A stretch of 64,000 bases of DNA from Streptomyces cynarae (GTDB lineage: Bacteria; Actinomycetota; Actinomycetes; Streptomycetales; Streptomycetaceae), in the NCBI RefSeq assembly GCF_025642135.1, contig NZ_CP106793.1, forward strand, positions 6,168,001 to 6,232,000, given 5' to 3'. Below the pieces are notes generated by a model. The model worked only from the letters and a program-made list of their open reading frames with translations, was not told the origin of the DNA and searched no databases. Shown piece after piece: positions 8,226-18,695 of this stretch. The position numbers were made by a program, and so were the translations under genes. How positions within the stretch are numbered: position 1 is the stretch's first letter; each line of letters starts with the position of its first letter.

Positions 8226-9188
8226 ATGAAGGGCACCGTGGGCGAGCTGGGCGAGTTCGGGCTCATCAGGGAGCTCACCTCGCGGCTCACCACCACCCCG
8301 GCGGTCCGGGTCGGCCCCGGCGACGACGCCGCGGTGGTCGCCGCGCCCGACCGCAGGGTGGTGGCGAGCACCGACATCCTGCTGGAGGGCCGGCACTTCC
8401 GCCGCGACTGGTCGACGGCATACGACGTCGGCCGCAAGGCGGCCGCGCAGAACCTCGCGGACATCGCCGCCATGGGCGCCGTGCCGACCGCGCTGCTGCT
8501 CGGTCTGGTCGTCCCCGCCGAACTGCCCGCCACCTGGCCCACCGAGCTGATGGACGGCCTGCGCGACGAGTGCCAGGTCGCGGGTGCGGCGGTGGTCGGC
8601 GGCGACGTCGTACGCGGCGACACCATCATGATCTCGATCACCGCGCTCGGCGACCTGCGGAACCAGGAGCCGGTCACCCGGGCCGGCGCCCAGCCCGGCG
8701 ACGTGGTCGCCGTCACCGGCTGGCTCGGCTGGTCCGCCGCCGGGTACGCGGTGCTCTCCCGCGGCTTCCGCTCGCCGCGCGCGTTCGTGGAGGCACACCG
8801 GCGCCCCGAGCCGCCGTACCACGCGGGTCCGGCCGCCGCAGGGCTCGGCGCCACCGCGATGTGCGACGTCAGCGACGGGCTCATCGCCGACCTCGGGCAC
8901 ATCGCGGAGGCGAGCAAGGTGCGGATCGACATCCGCTCCGGTGCCATCGACATCCCCTCCCAGATGAACGACATCGGGCAGGCCGTGGGCGTTGACCCCC
9001 TGCAGTGGGTGCTCACCGGCGGCGAGGACCACGCGATCGTCGCCACCTTCCCGCCGGACGTGAAGCTGCCGGCCCGCTGGAAGGTGATCGGCGAGGTCCT
9101 CAACCCGTCGGCGCTGCCGCAGGTGACGGTCGACGGGGCGCCGTGGACCAGCAAGGGCGGCTGGGACCACTTCTCGGACATCGAGTAG
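8226..9188 (+). CDS. thiL: Thiamine-monophosphate kinase
   Basis: ThiL, 320 residues, which phosphorylates thiamine monophosphate to the active diphosphate cofactor. Family features are the start GELGEFGLIRELTSRL, the metal/ATP-binding GPGDDAAVV, the STDILLEGRHF block, the TGWLGWSAAGYAVL segment and the late DVSDGLIADLGHIAE. The ATG at 8226 follows GAAGGGGAC. The upstream in-frame extension (from 8049) has no homology. No TPP riboswitch is visible upstream. It converges with the FAD monooxygenase gene, 11 bases apart. Confidence 0.95.
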   Translation: MKGTVGELGEFGLIRELTSRLTTTPAVRVGPGDDAAVVAAPDRRVVASTDILLEGRHFRRDWSTAYDVGRKAAAQNLADIAAMGAVPTALLLGLVVPAELPATWPTELMDGLRDECQVAGAAVVGGDVVRGDTIMISITALGDLRNQEPVTRAGAQPGDVVAVTGWLGWSAAGYAVLSRGFRSPRAFVEAHRRPEPPYHAGPAAAGLGATAMCDVSDGLIADLGHIAEASKVRIDIRSGAIDIPSQMNDIGQAVGVDPLQWVLTGGEDHAIVATFPPDVKLPARWKVIGEVLNPSALPQVTVDGAPWTSKGGWDHFSDIE

Positions 9189-9199
9189 CAGCCGGGGTC

Positions 9200-10402
9200 T
9201 CACAACGGGTACTCCGGCAGCTCGATGGCCGTCGCCGACTTCTCGGTCAGCCGTTTGAAGAAGCTCGCCAGAGGCCGGGAGCTCAGCAGCCGGTACATCC
9301 GGTCCCGGGTGCGGATCCGCCGCTCGGTGGCCGGGGCGAAGAACGGGCCCGCGTTGCCGGAGGTCTTCTGGCAGCCCTTGGCGAAGTCCCGGATCCTCGC
9401 CTCGTACGCCACCAGGGCGCTGCGGTGGTCGCCGCCCGCGAGGGCGAGTTCACCGGCCAGGACGTACGCGCCGACGACCGCCACGCCCGTGCCCATGCCG
9501 CCCATCGTGGCCCCGTACCCGGCGTCCCCGAGCAGCACCACGCGTCCCTTGGTGAGGCGGTCCACATGGATCTGGGCGATCGCGTCGAAGTACAGGTCGT
9601 CGGCGTCCTCGAGGGCCTTGAGCACCGCCGGGGCCTCCCAGCCCATGCCCGCGAACCGCTCGGTGAGGATCCGCTTCTGCGCGGCGATGTCCCGGCGGTC
9701 GTGGGCGAGCCGCTCGGAGCGGAAGACCAGCAGGGCGCCCGCGCGGTCCGGGTCGCCGTCGTAGTTGCCGATGACGACCGCGCGGCCCGGCTCGCTGTAC
9801 AGGCGGCCGGTGCGGTCCAGGCCCAGGTGGTTGGGGATGTCGAAGGCGGCCACGTAGTGGTCGAAGAAGCGCAGGTAGCGGGACTCGTCGCCGAAGACGA
9901 GGCGACGGGTGGGCGAGTGCAGGCCGTCGGCGGCGACCACGAGGTCGAAACGGCGGGGCGCGCCGTGCTCGAAGGTGACGTCGACGCCGTCGGGGGTGTC
10001 GTCGAGCGTGGCTATGGAGTCGCCGAACACGTACTCCACACGGTCCTTGGTGCGTTCGTACATGATCCGGGCGAGGTCGCCGCGGAAGATCTCCACGTCG
10101 CCGCTCATCATCTCGGACGGCAGGTCGACGCGCGGGCTGCCGTCGGGGCCGACGACCGTCTGCCGGCCCATGTGGGTCTGGTGGGCGTGGATGTCGTCCC
10201 AGATGCCCATCGCGGTCAGCACCCTGCGGTGCACATGGCCGCGGAAGTCGACCGCGAAGCCGCCGCCGCGCAGGGCGGGCGCCTTCTCGACGACGGTGAC
10301 GCGTGCGCCGTACCGGGCGAGGTTCAGCGCGATCGCGGGTCCGGCGACGCTGGCGCCGGAGACGAGGACGTTCAGGTGGCCGAGGCGGTGTGTGTTCGTC
10401 AT
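9200..10402 (-). CDS. FAD-dependent aromatic-type monooxygenase
   Basis: A 400-residue flavoprotein of the p-hydroxybenzoate hydroxylase / FAD_binding_3 group. The Rossmann dinucleotide motif is near residues 13-18 (SGASVAGPA), the middle DG motif is DLVVAADGLHSPTRR, and the late GD motif is GRVVLLGDAGYGAT, all of which contact FAD. Such enzymes hydroxylate small aromatic or polyketide-like substrates with NAD(P)H and O2. It starts 36 bases after the end of the SARP-type regulator on the same strand, so the two probably form a transcription unit and the regulator may control it. The substrate is unknown. This pair is the most accessory-looking part of the window. Confidence 0.88.
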   Translation of the reverse strand: MTNTHRLGHLNVLVSGASVAGPAIALNLARYGARVTVVEKAPALRGGGFAVDFRGHVHRRVLTAMGIWDDIHAHQTHMGRQTVVGPDGSPRVDLPSEMMSGDVEIFRGDLARIMYERTKDRVEYVFGDSIATLDDTPDGVDVTFEHGAPRRFDLVVAADGLHSPTRRLVFGDESRYLRFFDHYVAAFDIPNHLGLDRTGRLYSEPGRAVVIGNYDGDPDRAGALLVFRSERLAHDRRDIAAQKRILTERFAGMGWEAPAVLKALEDADDLYFDAIAQIHVDRLTKGRVVLLGDAGYGATMGGMGTGVAVVGAYVLAGELALAGGDHRSALVAYEARIRDFAKGCQKTSGNAGPFFAPATERRIRTRDRMYRLLSSRPLASFFKRLTEKSATAIELPEYPL

Positions 10403-10437
10403 GGCAAGGAGCGTCGCCGGGGCCGCTGACCGTTCCC

Positions 10438-13400
10438 TTACCGTTCGCTGACCGCCGCTGACCGCAGCCGCCGGCCCTCCTCGAAGGCCTTCTCGTACGC
10501 CTCGGGGGACAGCTTCGCGCGGGTGCCCCGGCGGATGCCCACGACCTCGGGGTCGCCCAGCAGCGGTGCGCCCCGCAGGCCCGTGGCCGCGCCGAGGAGG
10601 ACGGCCGCACGCTCGGGTGACTCCGCGATCGACGCCAACGCCTCGGCGGTCTCGGCGAGTTCCAGCACACCCGGCTGCTCGGCGGCGAGATCGGCGGCCT
10701 GCGCCAGCCAGTCGCGGGCCTCCTCGGGATGTCCCTCGGCGGCGGCCGTGCGGCCGAGCCCGATGAGGATGCGGACGGTTTCACCGGCGCTGAACCAGCT
10801 GGCCGCGCAAGCCTCCAGGGCCCTCTCGTACATCACGCGCGCGTGCGCCGTGTCACCGCACCGCCGGGCCAGGTCACCCAGGCCGCGCCGGGCGCCGCCA
10901 CCTTGTCGGGGGCGCCCGCGGAGTGCGCGAGGTCGGCCGACTGCTCGAACTCGGCGGCCGCCTGCGCGAAGTCGCCGCCGTGCAGCAGCACGGTCGCCCG
11001 GGAACGCAGCAGGTCCGCGGTCTCCTCCGGGGCCTGAAGCTCCCGGGCGTGCGCCAGGCCCTCGTCGAGCAGCTCCAGGGCCCGCTCGTACTCGCCGCGC
11101 CAGTCGGCGAAGGCTCCCAGCGGATCGAGGCAGTTGGCCATGCCCCAGCGGTCGCCGGTCGCACGGAAACCGGCCAGGGCGCGGGTGAAGGCGGCCTCCG
11201 AGACGGCGGCCCCACCCGAGAACAGCGCCTGGTAGGCGAGGCCGAGGTCCAGCACGGCGCGGCCCCAGGGGGCGTCACCGACCTGGACGGCCCGGGCTTC
11301 CGCGTCGGCGGACAGCAGCGGGCCACCGACCAGCGCCCACAGGACCATCGCGGACGGCCGCCGCAGCGGCTCGTCGAGAGCGCGCATGACCGTGGAGACC
11401 CGCGCGATGCGCTCGGGTTCGGCCGGGTCGTCGCCGCGTCCGGTGATCGTGTTCATCACGCACAGGGCGTACTCCTCGGCCAGTCGCTCGGGCGGTTCGT
11501 CACCGACGGCCGCGAGCAGTGCCCGGGCGAGGGGAACCTGCTCACCGTGCGGCCCGCGCAGCCGGCGGAACCAGGACAGGCCGGCCATCAGGCGCAGGGC
11601 GTCCGCGGGAGCGGTGGACACGAGGTGGCGCAGCGCCGCCTCCAGGTTGCCGTGCTCGGCGGTGAGCAGGGCCAGCCAGGGCAGCTGTTCCCCGCTGCGG
11701 AGGTACGGCTCCGCCCGCTCGGCCAGGCGCAGGTAGTACGCGGCGTGCGCGTCCCTGAGCCGCTCCCGCTCTCCCGCCCGGTCGAGGTGCTCGGCGGTGA
11801 ACGCGCGGATGGTCTCCAGCATCCGGTAGCGCCCCTCGGCCACCTCCAGGAACGACTTCTCGGCGAGCGATGCCATGAGGTCTTCCGGAAACGGCGCGTC
11901 GCACACCGCCTCCACCGCCTTAAGGGTCGCGCCGCCGGAGAACACGGACAGCCGCCGGGCCAGCTCCCGCTCCTCGTCGTCCAGCAGGTCCCAGCTCCAC
12001 TCCACGACCGCGCGCAGCGTCCGGTGCCTGGGCGCCTTGGTGCGGTCCCCCCGGGACAGCAGCCGGAACCGGTCGTCCAGGCGGTCGGCCAGCTCGTCCG
12101 GGGTCAGGGTGCGCAGCCGGGCCGCGGCCAGCTCGATGGCCAGCGGCAGCCCGTCGAGCGCGGCACAGACGTCCGCCACGCGCGCGTGCCCCTCGAAACC
12201 GGGCCGCACCGCCCGGGCCCGGTCCACGAACAGCCGCTCGGCGTGCTCCGGCGGCAGCGGCGGCACCGGGCACAGCACCTCGCCGGTGATGCCCAGCGCC
12301 TCGCGCCCGGTCGCCAGGACGCGTACGCCGGGGCAGGCGGCGAGAACGAGCGCGGCGAGGCGTGCGGCGTCCTCGACGAGGTGCTCGCAGTTGTCGAGCA
12401 CCAGCAGCAGCTCACGGTCCTCCAGGGCCGCCAGCAGCCGTTCCGTGGCGTCCACGGCCGGCCCGCGGAAGCCGTCGCGCACACCGAGCGCGGTGAGGAC
12501 GGCGTACGGGACGGCGGAGCCGTCGGTGAGCGGGGCCAGCTCGACGAAGTGGACGTCGGGGTGCCTGCGGGCCGCCTCCGTGGCCAGCCGTGTCTTGCCG
12601 GCACCGCCCGGGCCGGTGAGCGTGACCAGGCGGGTGCCGGGCGCGGTGAGCAGATCGTGGATGCGCGCCAGTTCCGGGGCGCGGCCGACGAAGCCGGTCA
12701 GATGGGTCGGCACGCGCGCGGCCCGGGAGGGACCCGTGCCGCGCAGCAGCTCCTGGTGCAGGGCGGACAGGCCGGGCGAGGGGTCGGCACCGAGTTCGTC
12801 GGCGAGGGTGCGGCGCGCCTGCTCGTAGACCGTGAGCGCCTCGGCGGGCCGCCCGGCCGCGTGCAGGGCCCGCATCAGCAGCTCGTACAGACGTTCGCTG
12901 AGCGGGTGTGCGGCGAGCAGTGCGCGCAGTTCGGGTACGAGGCCGGAGCCGGCTCCGAGGGCGAGGTCCGCCTCGGCGCGGTCCTGCAAGGCGCCCAGCC
13001 GCAGCTCCTCGAGCCGGGTGCGCTCGGCCGGTGCGTCGGGAAGGTCGGCGAGCGCGGGGCCGCGCCACAGGGCGAGCGCCTCCCGCAGCACGGCGGCCGC
13101 CGCACGGTGGTCGCCGCCGGAGAGGGCCGTGGAGCCTTCGCGGGCGAGCCGTTCGAAACGGTGCGCGTCGACCGTGTCGGGGGAGACGGCGAGGCGGTAG
13201 CCGGTGGGGGCCGCCTCGATCTCCGCGTGGGGGCCCAGCCGCCTGCGCAGCCGGGAGATCTGCGACTGGAGGGCGCCCACGGCTCCCGCGGGCGGCTCGT
13301 CGCCGTACAGGCCCTCGGTGAGACGCTCGTAGGACACAGTCCGCCCGGCGTCGAGGAGGAGCAGGGTGAGGAGCGCCCGGGGGCGGGGGCCGCCGGCGTC

Positions 13401-13457
13401 GAGCGGGGTCCCGTCCTCGGTGCGGACGTCGAGGGGGCCGAGGATGCCGAAGCGCAT
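10438..13457 (-). pseudogene. SARP/AfsR-family regulator, reading frame broken near 10890
   Basis: The main frame (13457 to 10833) encodes an OmpR-like winged helix (MRFGILGPLDVRTEDG start), a BTAD helical domain (DAHRFERLAREGSTAL), an NB-ARC/AAA ATPase with P-loop TGPGGAGKTRLA and LLVLDNCEHLVED, and helical repeats. It then runs into non-homologous sequence. The true C-terminal TPR part (VMYERALEACAASWFSAGE to the stop at 10438) continues in another frame. Restoring one base around 10888-10895 (reading VAAARRGLGDLARRCGD) joins them to 1006 residues, normal for this family. Such regulators activate antibiotic or secondary-metabolite genes. I place the start at the ATG 13455-13457, where homology begins; no strong ribosome site is visible. 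This is either an error in the sequence or a recent frameshift. Confidence 0.85.
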
Positions 13458-13567
13458 GCGGCGGATTCTGGCAGGCGTCGCCCGCGAGGGCACAGCAAAA
13501 AGCCGGCCCACCGAGGTGGACCGGCTCAGTGCAGCGAACCAGCGGTGGCCGCGCGCTTAACTGGACG

Positions 13568-13753
13568 TCAGCGCGAGACCTTGCCGGCCTTGATGCACGA
13601 GGTGCAAGCGTTCACGCGCTTCGGCGTCCCGCCGACCACAGTACGCACACGCTGGATGTTCGGGTTCCAGCGACGGGACGTACGGCGGTGCGAGTGCGAG
13701 ATGTTGTTGCCGAAGCCCGGCCCCTTGCCACAGACGTCGCAGTTGGCAGCCAC
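13568..13753 (-). CDS. rpmB: 50S ribosomal protein L28
   Basis: bL28 of 61 residues ([20 protein letters not shown] start). It keeps the CDVC and later CTSC cysteine pairs, so it is the zinc-binding (C+) form rather than a cysteine-free paralogue. Streptomyces usually have two L28 genes, one zinc-binding and one not, with the latter under zinc control; this is the zinc form. It diverges from the fakA-like gene across 285 bases (13754-14038), which must hold both promoters, though I cannot point to consensus boxes. Confidence 0.96.
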   Translation of the reverse strand: MAANCDVCGKGPGFGNNISHSHRRTSRRWNPNIQRVRTVVGGTPKRVNACTSCIKAGKVSR

Positions 13754-14038
13754 GGGTCACTCCAAAGACTTCAGATGCACTTACGGTTATGGTCCCGGCA
13801 TGCCGGGATCGAGATCGCAGGATCTGAGTGGCGCTGCCAGGGGAAACACCCGACCTGGATCGGGCAACCGGAGCAGCATACATCGGCTGCGCCCGTAGAA
13901 CGAAACTACCACGGCCCCGCCGCACCTCCTCCCGGCCCTGTGGACGGCCCGACCACGGGCGTCCCCCGGCCCTCTTCCGGCCCGCACCCCTTGTGGGTCT
14001 ACGCTGCCTCCCACGTCCAGCAGCTGAAGGAGGCGCAG

Positions 14039-15739
14039 GTGGCGCAGGTGCCGCAGCCCTTGGATGCTCGCGCGGTGCGCACCTGGTGCTCTCTCGCCCT
14101 TCAGGCGCTGGGGCGGGCACGCGAGGAGATCGACGCGATCAACGTCTATCCCGTGGCCGACGGAGACACCGGCACCAACCTGTATCTGACCGTGGAGTCG
14201 GCCGCGGCGGCCGTCGAGGCGGTCTTCGCCGGCTACGAGACGGGCGCCGCCGGCAGCGACGGGCGGCCGGCGCTCGCCGACACCGTACGGGCCATGGCGC
14301 ACGGCGCGCTCATCGGTGCCCGCGGCAACTCCGGGACGATCCTCGCGCAGCTGCTGCGCGGCATGGCGCAGGTGCTCGCCGCCGACGGCGAGACGGCCCA
14401 TGCCGACGCGCGGGGGCTGCGGCTCGCCCTGAGGCAGGCCGCCGACTCCGCGCGCCAGGCCGTCGCGCACCCCGTGGAGGGCACCGTGCTGAGCGTCGCC
14501 TCGGCCGCCGCGGACGCGGTCACCGGCGCCGAGGGCGACTGCGGCGGCGTGGCACGGGCGGCGTACGAGGGAGCGCGGGCGGCCCTCGCGGCGACGCCCG
14601 GACAACTGGCGGTCCTGGAGCGCGCCGGAGTCGTCGACGCGGGCGGCCGGGGGCTGGTGGCGGTGCTCGCGGCGCTGGTGGAGACGCTGACCGGCGAGGC
14701 GCCCCGGGCGGCCGTGGAGGCGTCGGCCGCCGCTTCCGGCGGCCACGCGCGCGTGCCGGACCCCAGGACGGCCGTGCCCCGCCAGGGGCCTGGGGACTGC
14801 TCCGCCGACGGGGGCGGGCCCGCGTACGAGGTGATCTACCTCCTGGAGGCCGACGACGCGGCCGTGGCGCGGCTGCGGGAGCGGCTCGACGCGCTCGGGG
14901 ACTCGCTGGTCGTGGTCGGCGGGGACGGGTTGTGGAACGTCCATGTGCACGTCGACGACGCGGGCGCCGCCGTGGAGGCGGGCATCGAGGCCGGGCGGCC
15001 GCACCGGATCCGGATCACCCACTTCGGCGCCGAGGACGCGCACACCGCGGGCGCCGGGCGACCGCCGCGTGAGCCGGTGCAGCGGGCGGTGGTGGCCGTG
15101 GTGCCGGGCGAGGGTCTGGCCGGGCTCTACCAGGAGGCCGGGGCGACCACCGTGCTCGCCCGCCCCGGGGAGCCCCCGGCGAGCGGGGAGCTGGTGGAGG
15201 CGGTACGGCGGGCGCACGCGCGCGAGGTCGTGCTCTTGCCCAACGACACCGACCTGCGCCACACCGCGGCCGCCGCGGCCGAGCAGGCCCGCACCGAGGG
15301 CGTCCGCGTGGCGCTGATCCCGACCCGGTCCGCGGTGCAGGGCATCGCGGCGCTGGCCGTGCACGAGCCGGAGCGGCGCTTCGACGAGGACGTCGTGGCG
15401 ATGACGTCGGCGGCCGGGGCGACCCGGTACGCCGAGGTGACCGTGGCGGCGGAGCGGTCCTGGACGATGGCCGGCATCTGCCAGGCCGGGGACGTCCTCG
15501 GTCTGATCGACGGAGATGTCGTGGTCATCGGCTCCGAGGTCACGGCGACGGCCGAGACGGTCCTCACCCGCATGCTCGCGGCGGGCGGGGAGCTGGTCAC
15601 CCTGGTCCTCGCCGACGAGGCCCCGGAAGCCGTCGTGGAGCACTTGGAGGCGCGGGTGCGCGAGTCGTACCTGGCGGTGGACACGGTGGTCTACCGGGGC
15701 GGCCGTCAGGGGCCGCTGCTGCTGATCGGCGTGGAGTGA
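14039..15739 (+). CDS. DhaL/DegV-type fatty-acid kinase-like protein (FakA-like)
   Basis: A 566-residue protein of the YloV/FakA family. The N-terminal DhaL-type ATP-binding domain carries NVYPVADGDTGTNLYLT, whose aspartates hold Mg-ATP, and GARGNSGTILAQLLRGMA. A central linker and a C-terminal DAK1_2-like region (IPTRSAVQGIAALAVHEP, then ATRYAEVTVAAERSW) follow. In Firmicutes FakA phosphorylates fatty acids bound to FakB; in actinomycetes the substrate is not established, so the family name is safer than a function. The GTG at 14039 follows a near-perfect GAAGGAGG site. It lies in the conserved rpmB-fakA-recG order, here interrupted by the Hsp90/TPR pair on the other strand. Confidence 0.87.
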   Translation: MAQVPQPLDARAVRTWCSLALQALGRAREEIDAINVYPVADGDTGTNLYLTVESAAAAVEAVFAGYETGAAGSDGRPALADTVRAMAHGALIGARGNSGTILAQLLRGMAQVLAADGETAHADARGLRLALRQAADSARQAVAHPVEGTVLSVASAAADAVTGAEGDCGGVARAAYEGARAALAATPGQLAVLERAGVVDAGGRGLVAVLAALVETLTGEAPRAAVEASAAASGGHARVPDPRTAVPRQGPGDCSADGGGPAYEVIYLLEADDAAVARLRERLDALGDSLVVVGGDGLWNVHVHVDDAGAAVEAGIEAGRPHRIRITHFGAEDAHTAGAGRPPREPVQRAVVAVVPGEGLAGLYQEAGATTVLARPGEPPASGELVEAVRRAHAREVVLLPNDTDLRHTAAAAAEQARTEGVRVALIPTRSAVQGIAALAVHEPERRFDEDVVAMTSAAGATRYAEVTVAAERSWTMAGICQAGDVLGLIDGDVVVIGSEVTATAETVLTRMLAAGGELVTLVLADEAPEAVVEHLEARVRESYLAVDTVVYRGGRQGPLLLIGVE

Positions 15740-15746
15740 TCCGGAG

Positions 15747-15790
15747 CGCCGCCGGGCGCCCCGCCCAGAGGAGGCGGGCGCCCGGCGGCG
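15747..15790. terminator. Bidirectional hairpin between convergent genes
   Basis: Perfect 15-bp GC stem (15747-15761 with 15776-15790) around a 14-base loop. It lies between the ends of the fakA-like gene and the TPR gene and can serve both. Confidence 0.75.
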
Positions 15791-15794
15791 ACCG

Positions 15795-18695
15795 TCACCC
15801 TTCCCGCCGGGTGGCCGCCACTTCCAGCAGGCGTTCCGCCTCCGCGCGCCGGGCCTCGGCGGTCTCCGCGTCGGCGTCCGCCTCTTCGTAGGCCGCCAGC
15901 ACGGCACGCGCGCGTGCCGACGCCTCTTCGGGACGCCCGAGGTCGGCCTCGAGCCAGCCCGCGGCCAGTTCCGCGGCCGTGCGGGGACCGAGGGCGTCCG
16001 CGCCGAGGGACGCGAAGGCGGCGATCGCCTCCGTGAGGTGCGTCAGCGCCTCCTCGAACGCCGCGTGCGTCGCCTCCTCGTCCGCGCCGTCATCGACCGA
16101 CCGGGCGACCAGCTCGCCGAACTGGCGGTGGGTGTGGCCGAGTTCGATGATCAGCCGGGCGCGCGCGTCGTCGTCCGCCGTGGCGTCCGCCGCCGCTGCG
16201 CATTCCCGCGCCGCCTCGGCCATCAGCTCCCGCCCCGCGTCCAGGCCCGCCTCCCCGCCCGCCGCGAGCCACGCCCGGGCGCGCAGCGCGCGCACCAGAC
16301 CCGGCGTGTTGCCCAGCTCGCGCCACAGGTCACCGGCGCGCGCGTACGCCCGGTCCGCCTCCGCCGGCAGGTCCGCGCGGCCCAGCGCCTCGGCGGCCAG
16401 GTGCGCCAGCATGGCGTGGTCCCGCTGGTCCGGCCAGTGCCGGGCGATCTCCGCGGCTCGCAGCCGGCGCTCTGCCGCCTCCCGGTGCTCGCCGAGCTGC
16501 GTGTGGCAGTCGCCGAGCCACCACTGGGTCTGCACGATCGCCCCGTCGCCGTGCGTCTCGACGGTCAGGTCGGGCAGCGCCGACTCCAGCACCTCCGCCG
16601 CCTCCGCGAAGCGGCCCTGGCGCAGCAGGAACCCGCCCAGCTGGTGCCGCGCCCAGGCGCCCAGCGTGGGGCCCTCGCCCGCCTCGTCGGCCCAGTGCGC
16701 CGCCTCCAGGGCGTGCCCGGCGGCCTCCGGGACCCTCCCCGACGCCGCCAGCACCTCCGCCACCTGAAGGTGCAGCTGCGCCTGCCCGACCGGCTCCAGG
16801 TGCCCCTGGCCGTGCTCCAGCGCCGCACGGGCCGCCCGCTCGGCCGACTCCGCGTCACCGAGCTGCCGGGCGATGCCGGCCAGCCGCGCCTCGTGCTCCA
16901 CCGCGAACCACGGCAGGCCGGCCGCGACGTACTCCTCGGCCGCCCGGGCCAGCAACTCCGCCCCGGCCTGCGGGTCCCCGGCGTGCAGCGCCAGTTCCCC
17001 GAGCATGGCCTTGGCCTCGGCGGCCCGATACGCCAGGTGCCGATCGGCGGTGTGCGGCCCGGCGAACGCCAGCAGCTCCCGGGCGGCCTCCTCCGCGGCC
17101 CCGGCGTCGCCGCCGTCCTCGTGCAGCCGGTTCATCAGGACGCGGACCCGCCCGACGAGCACGGACGCCGTCTGCCGCACCCCCGTCCCGCCCGCCTCGA
17201 ACAGGGCGAGCGCCTCCTCGCGCAGCGCGGTGACCGTCTCCAGCGCCTCGTCCGGCCGGCCCGTCAGGGAGCGGACGAAGGCCGCACGCGCGCGTGCCGC
17301 CAGCGCCTCACCGGGGTCACCGGCGACCAGGTACAACTCGGCCGCCCGCTCGAACAGTCCGACACCCTCCGGGCCCCGGCTCATCGCCTCGTGGTCGATC
17401 AGGTCCGCCTGGTCCCGGGGGTCCAGCTCCCGGCCCTGAGCGGCACGAGCCACCGCCGCCCAGGCGTTCATGGCGGCCGGGTCCAGGGCGTCCGCGAGCC
17501 GCCGCGCCTCGGCGAGCAGGTCCGCGAGGTCCCGCTCCTCGGCCCGCGGGGCGGGCGGGGGCGGCGCCACCGGTGCCGGGCGCGTGGCGCGCACGCCGAG
17601 CGGCAGCCGGTCCACCAGCGGGCGGCGGTCCATGCGCTCGCGGGCGCGCTCGCCGACGTACGGCGTGCCGTTGCGCGCGTCGAAGCGGGCGGCAAGCGCC
17701 AGCGCCTCCCCGCGCGCGTGGACGGCGAGTTCCCGGGCGGTCCACTCGCGGCCTGCCGGCCCCGGCACCACCTGGTCGCCGAGCCCGCGCTCGACCAGCC
17801 GGTCCATCAGCAGCGCCACCACGGCGAGGAAGTTCAGCTTGCTGCGCGGCTCCCCGGAGTCCGTGAAGTACGCCGGCCGCTCGGCCAGCAGTTCGAGGCC
17901 GCGCGCCTCGTTGCCGGTCAGCGCGCAGAACTCCACATGGTCCGCGTACGAGGAGCGCATGCTCTCCATGGCCCGCACCAGCCGCAGCCCGCGCAGGTGG
18001 TGCGCCCGCGCCTCGTCCGGGCGGCCCAGCCGCAGCAGCGGCAACAGGGAGGAGGCAAGGACGGCGTGCGGCTCGTGCGCACAGACGTGCTCGCCCTCCA
18101 GGACCGGCCGCCACGACTGAAGCGCCCGCTCGTCCTCGCCCTTGCGGGACTGCCACCAGCCCTGGTCGTGCAGCTCGCACGCGTGGCAGTCGGCCATCGC
18201 GTCCCGGTCGGCGGCCAGCCACGCCGTGTACGCCCGCTCGGCCCGCTCCAGGTCCCCGACGTGCGCGGCGATGTTGAACTCGGCGCTTCGGACGGCCCGT
18301 TCGGAGTATCCGGCCAGCCGGTAGCGGTGCTCCATCTCGCCGAGCCACTTCTCGATGGAGGCGAGCGGGATGTGCGGCTGGCCCAGCATGCCCGCCGACA
18401 CCCACTTGAAGACCCAGTGCAGCGAATGGGACTCGTACTCGTCGAAGTCCTCCGGGCGCTCGTCCCACATGCGCAGCAGCCGCGCGAACGGGACGAACAT
18501 CTTGTCCTTCTCGGAGCTGTAGTTGTAGACCTTCAGCTGGTGTCCGAGCGCCTCGATCACGGCCAGCGGAATGCCGAGCTTCTCCGCCTCCACCAGCAGC
18601 TGCTCCGCGCGCGCGTTGCGCGCCGGGCCCTCCGGCTGCTCGTGGTTGTCCGCCATCGCCTGGCGCAGCGCGTCGAAGTCCATGACCTGGCTCAT
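15795..18695 (-). CDS. Large TPR protein coupled to an Hsp90-like chaperone
   Basis: A 966-residue cytoplasmic protein (MSQVMDFDALRQAMADNHEQ start) made almost wholly of alpha-helical hairpins typical of tetratricopeptide repeats (many A-G-D-x-x-x-A-x-x-x-x motifs such as LALHAGDPQAGAELLARAAEE). A proline-rich linker near residues 480-500 (PAPVAPPPPAPRAEER) separates two helical halves. It has no signal peptide or membrane segment. The ATG at 18693-18695 overlaps the stop of the Hsp90-family gene in ATGA, so the two are translated as a pair. In eukaryotes TPR proteins are Hsp90 co-chaperones; by analogy this could be a client adaptor, but that is inference. I know of no named function. Confidence 0.85.
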   Translation of the reverse strand: MSQVMDFDALRQAMADNHEQPEGPARNARAEQLLVEAEKLGIPLAVIEALGHQLKVYNYSSEKDKMFVPFARLLRMWDERPEDFDEYESHSLHWVFKWVSAGMLGQPHIPLASIEKWLGEMEHRYRLAGYSERAVRSAEFNIAAHVGDLERAERAYTAWLAADRDAMADCHACELHDQGWWQSRKGEDERALQSWRPVLEGEHVCAHEPHAVLASSLLPLLRLGRPDEARAHHLRGLRLVRAMESMRSSYADHVEFCALTGNEARGLELLAERPAYFTDSGEPRSKLNFLAVVALLMDRLVERGLGDQVVPGPAGREWTARELAVHARGEALALAARFDARNGTPYVGERARERMDRRPLVDRLPLGVRATRPAPVAPPPPAPRAEERDLADLLAEARRLADALDPAAMNAWAAVARAAQGRELDPRDQADLIDHEAMSRGPEGVGLFERAAELYLVAGDPGEALAARARAAFVRSLTGRPDEALETVTALREEALALFEAGGTGVRQTASVLVGRVRVLMNRLHEDGGDAGAAEEAARELLAFAGPHTADRHLAYRAAEAKAMLGELALHAGDPQAGAELLARAAEEYVAAGLPWFAVEHEARLAGIARQLGDAESAERAARAALEHGQGHLEPVGQAQLHLQVAEVLAASGRVPEAAGHALEAAHWADEAGEGPTLGAWARHQLGGFLLRQGRFAEAAEVLESALPDLTVETHGDGAIVQTQWWLGDCHTQLGEHREAAERRLRAAEIARHWPDQRDHAMLAHLAAEALGRADLPAEADRAYARAGDLWRELGNTPGLVRALRARAWLAAGGEAGLDAGRELMAEAARECAAAADATADDDARARLIIELGHTHRQFGELVARSVDDGADEEATHAAFEEALTHLTEAIAAFASLGADALGPRTAAELAAGWLEADLGRPEEASARARAVLAAYEEADADAETAEARRAEAERLLEVAATRREG

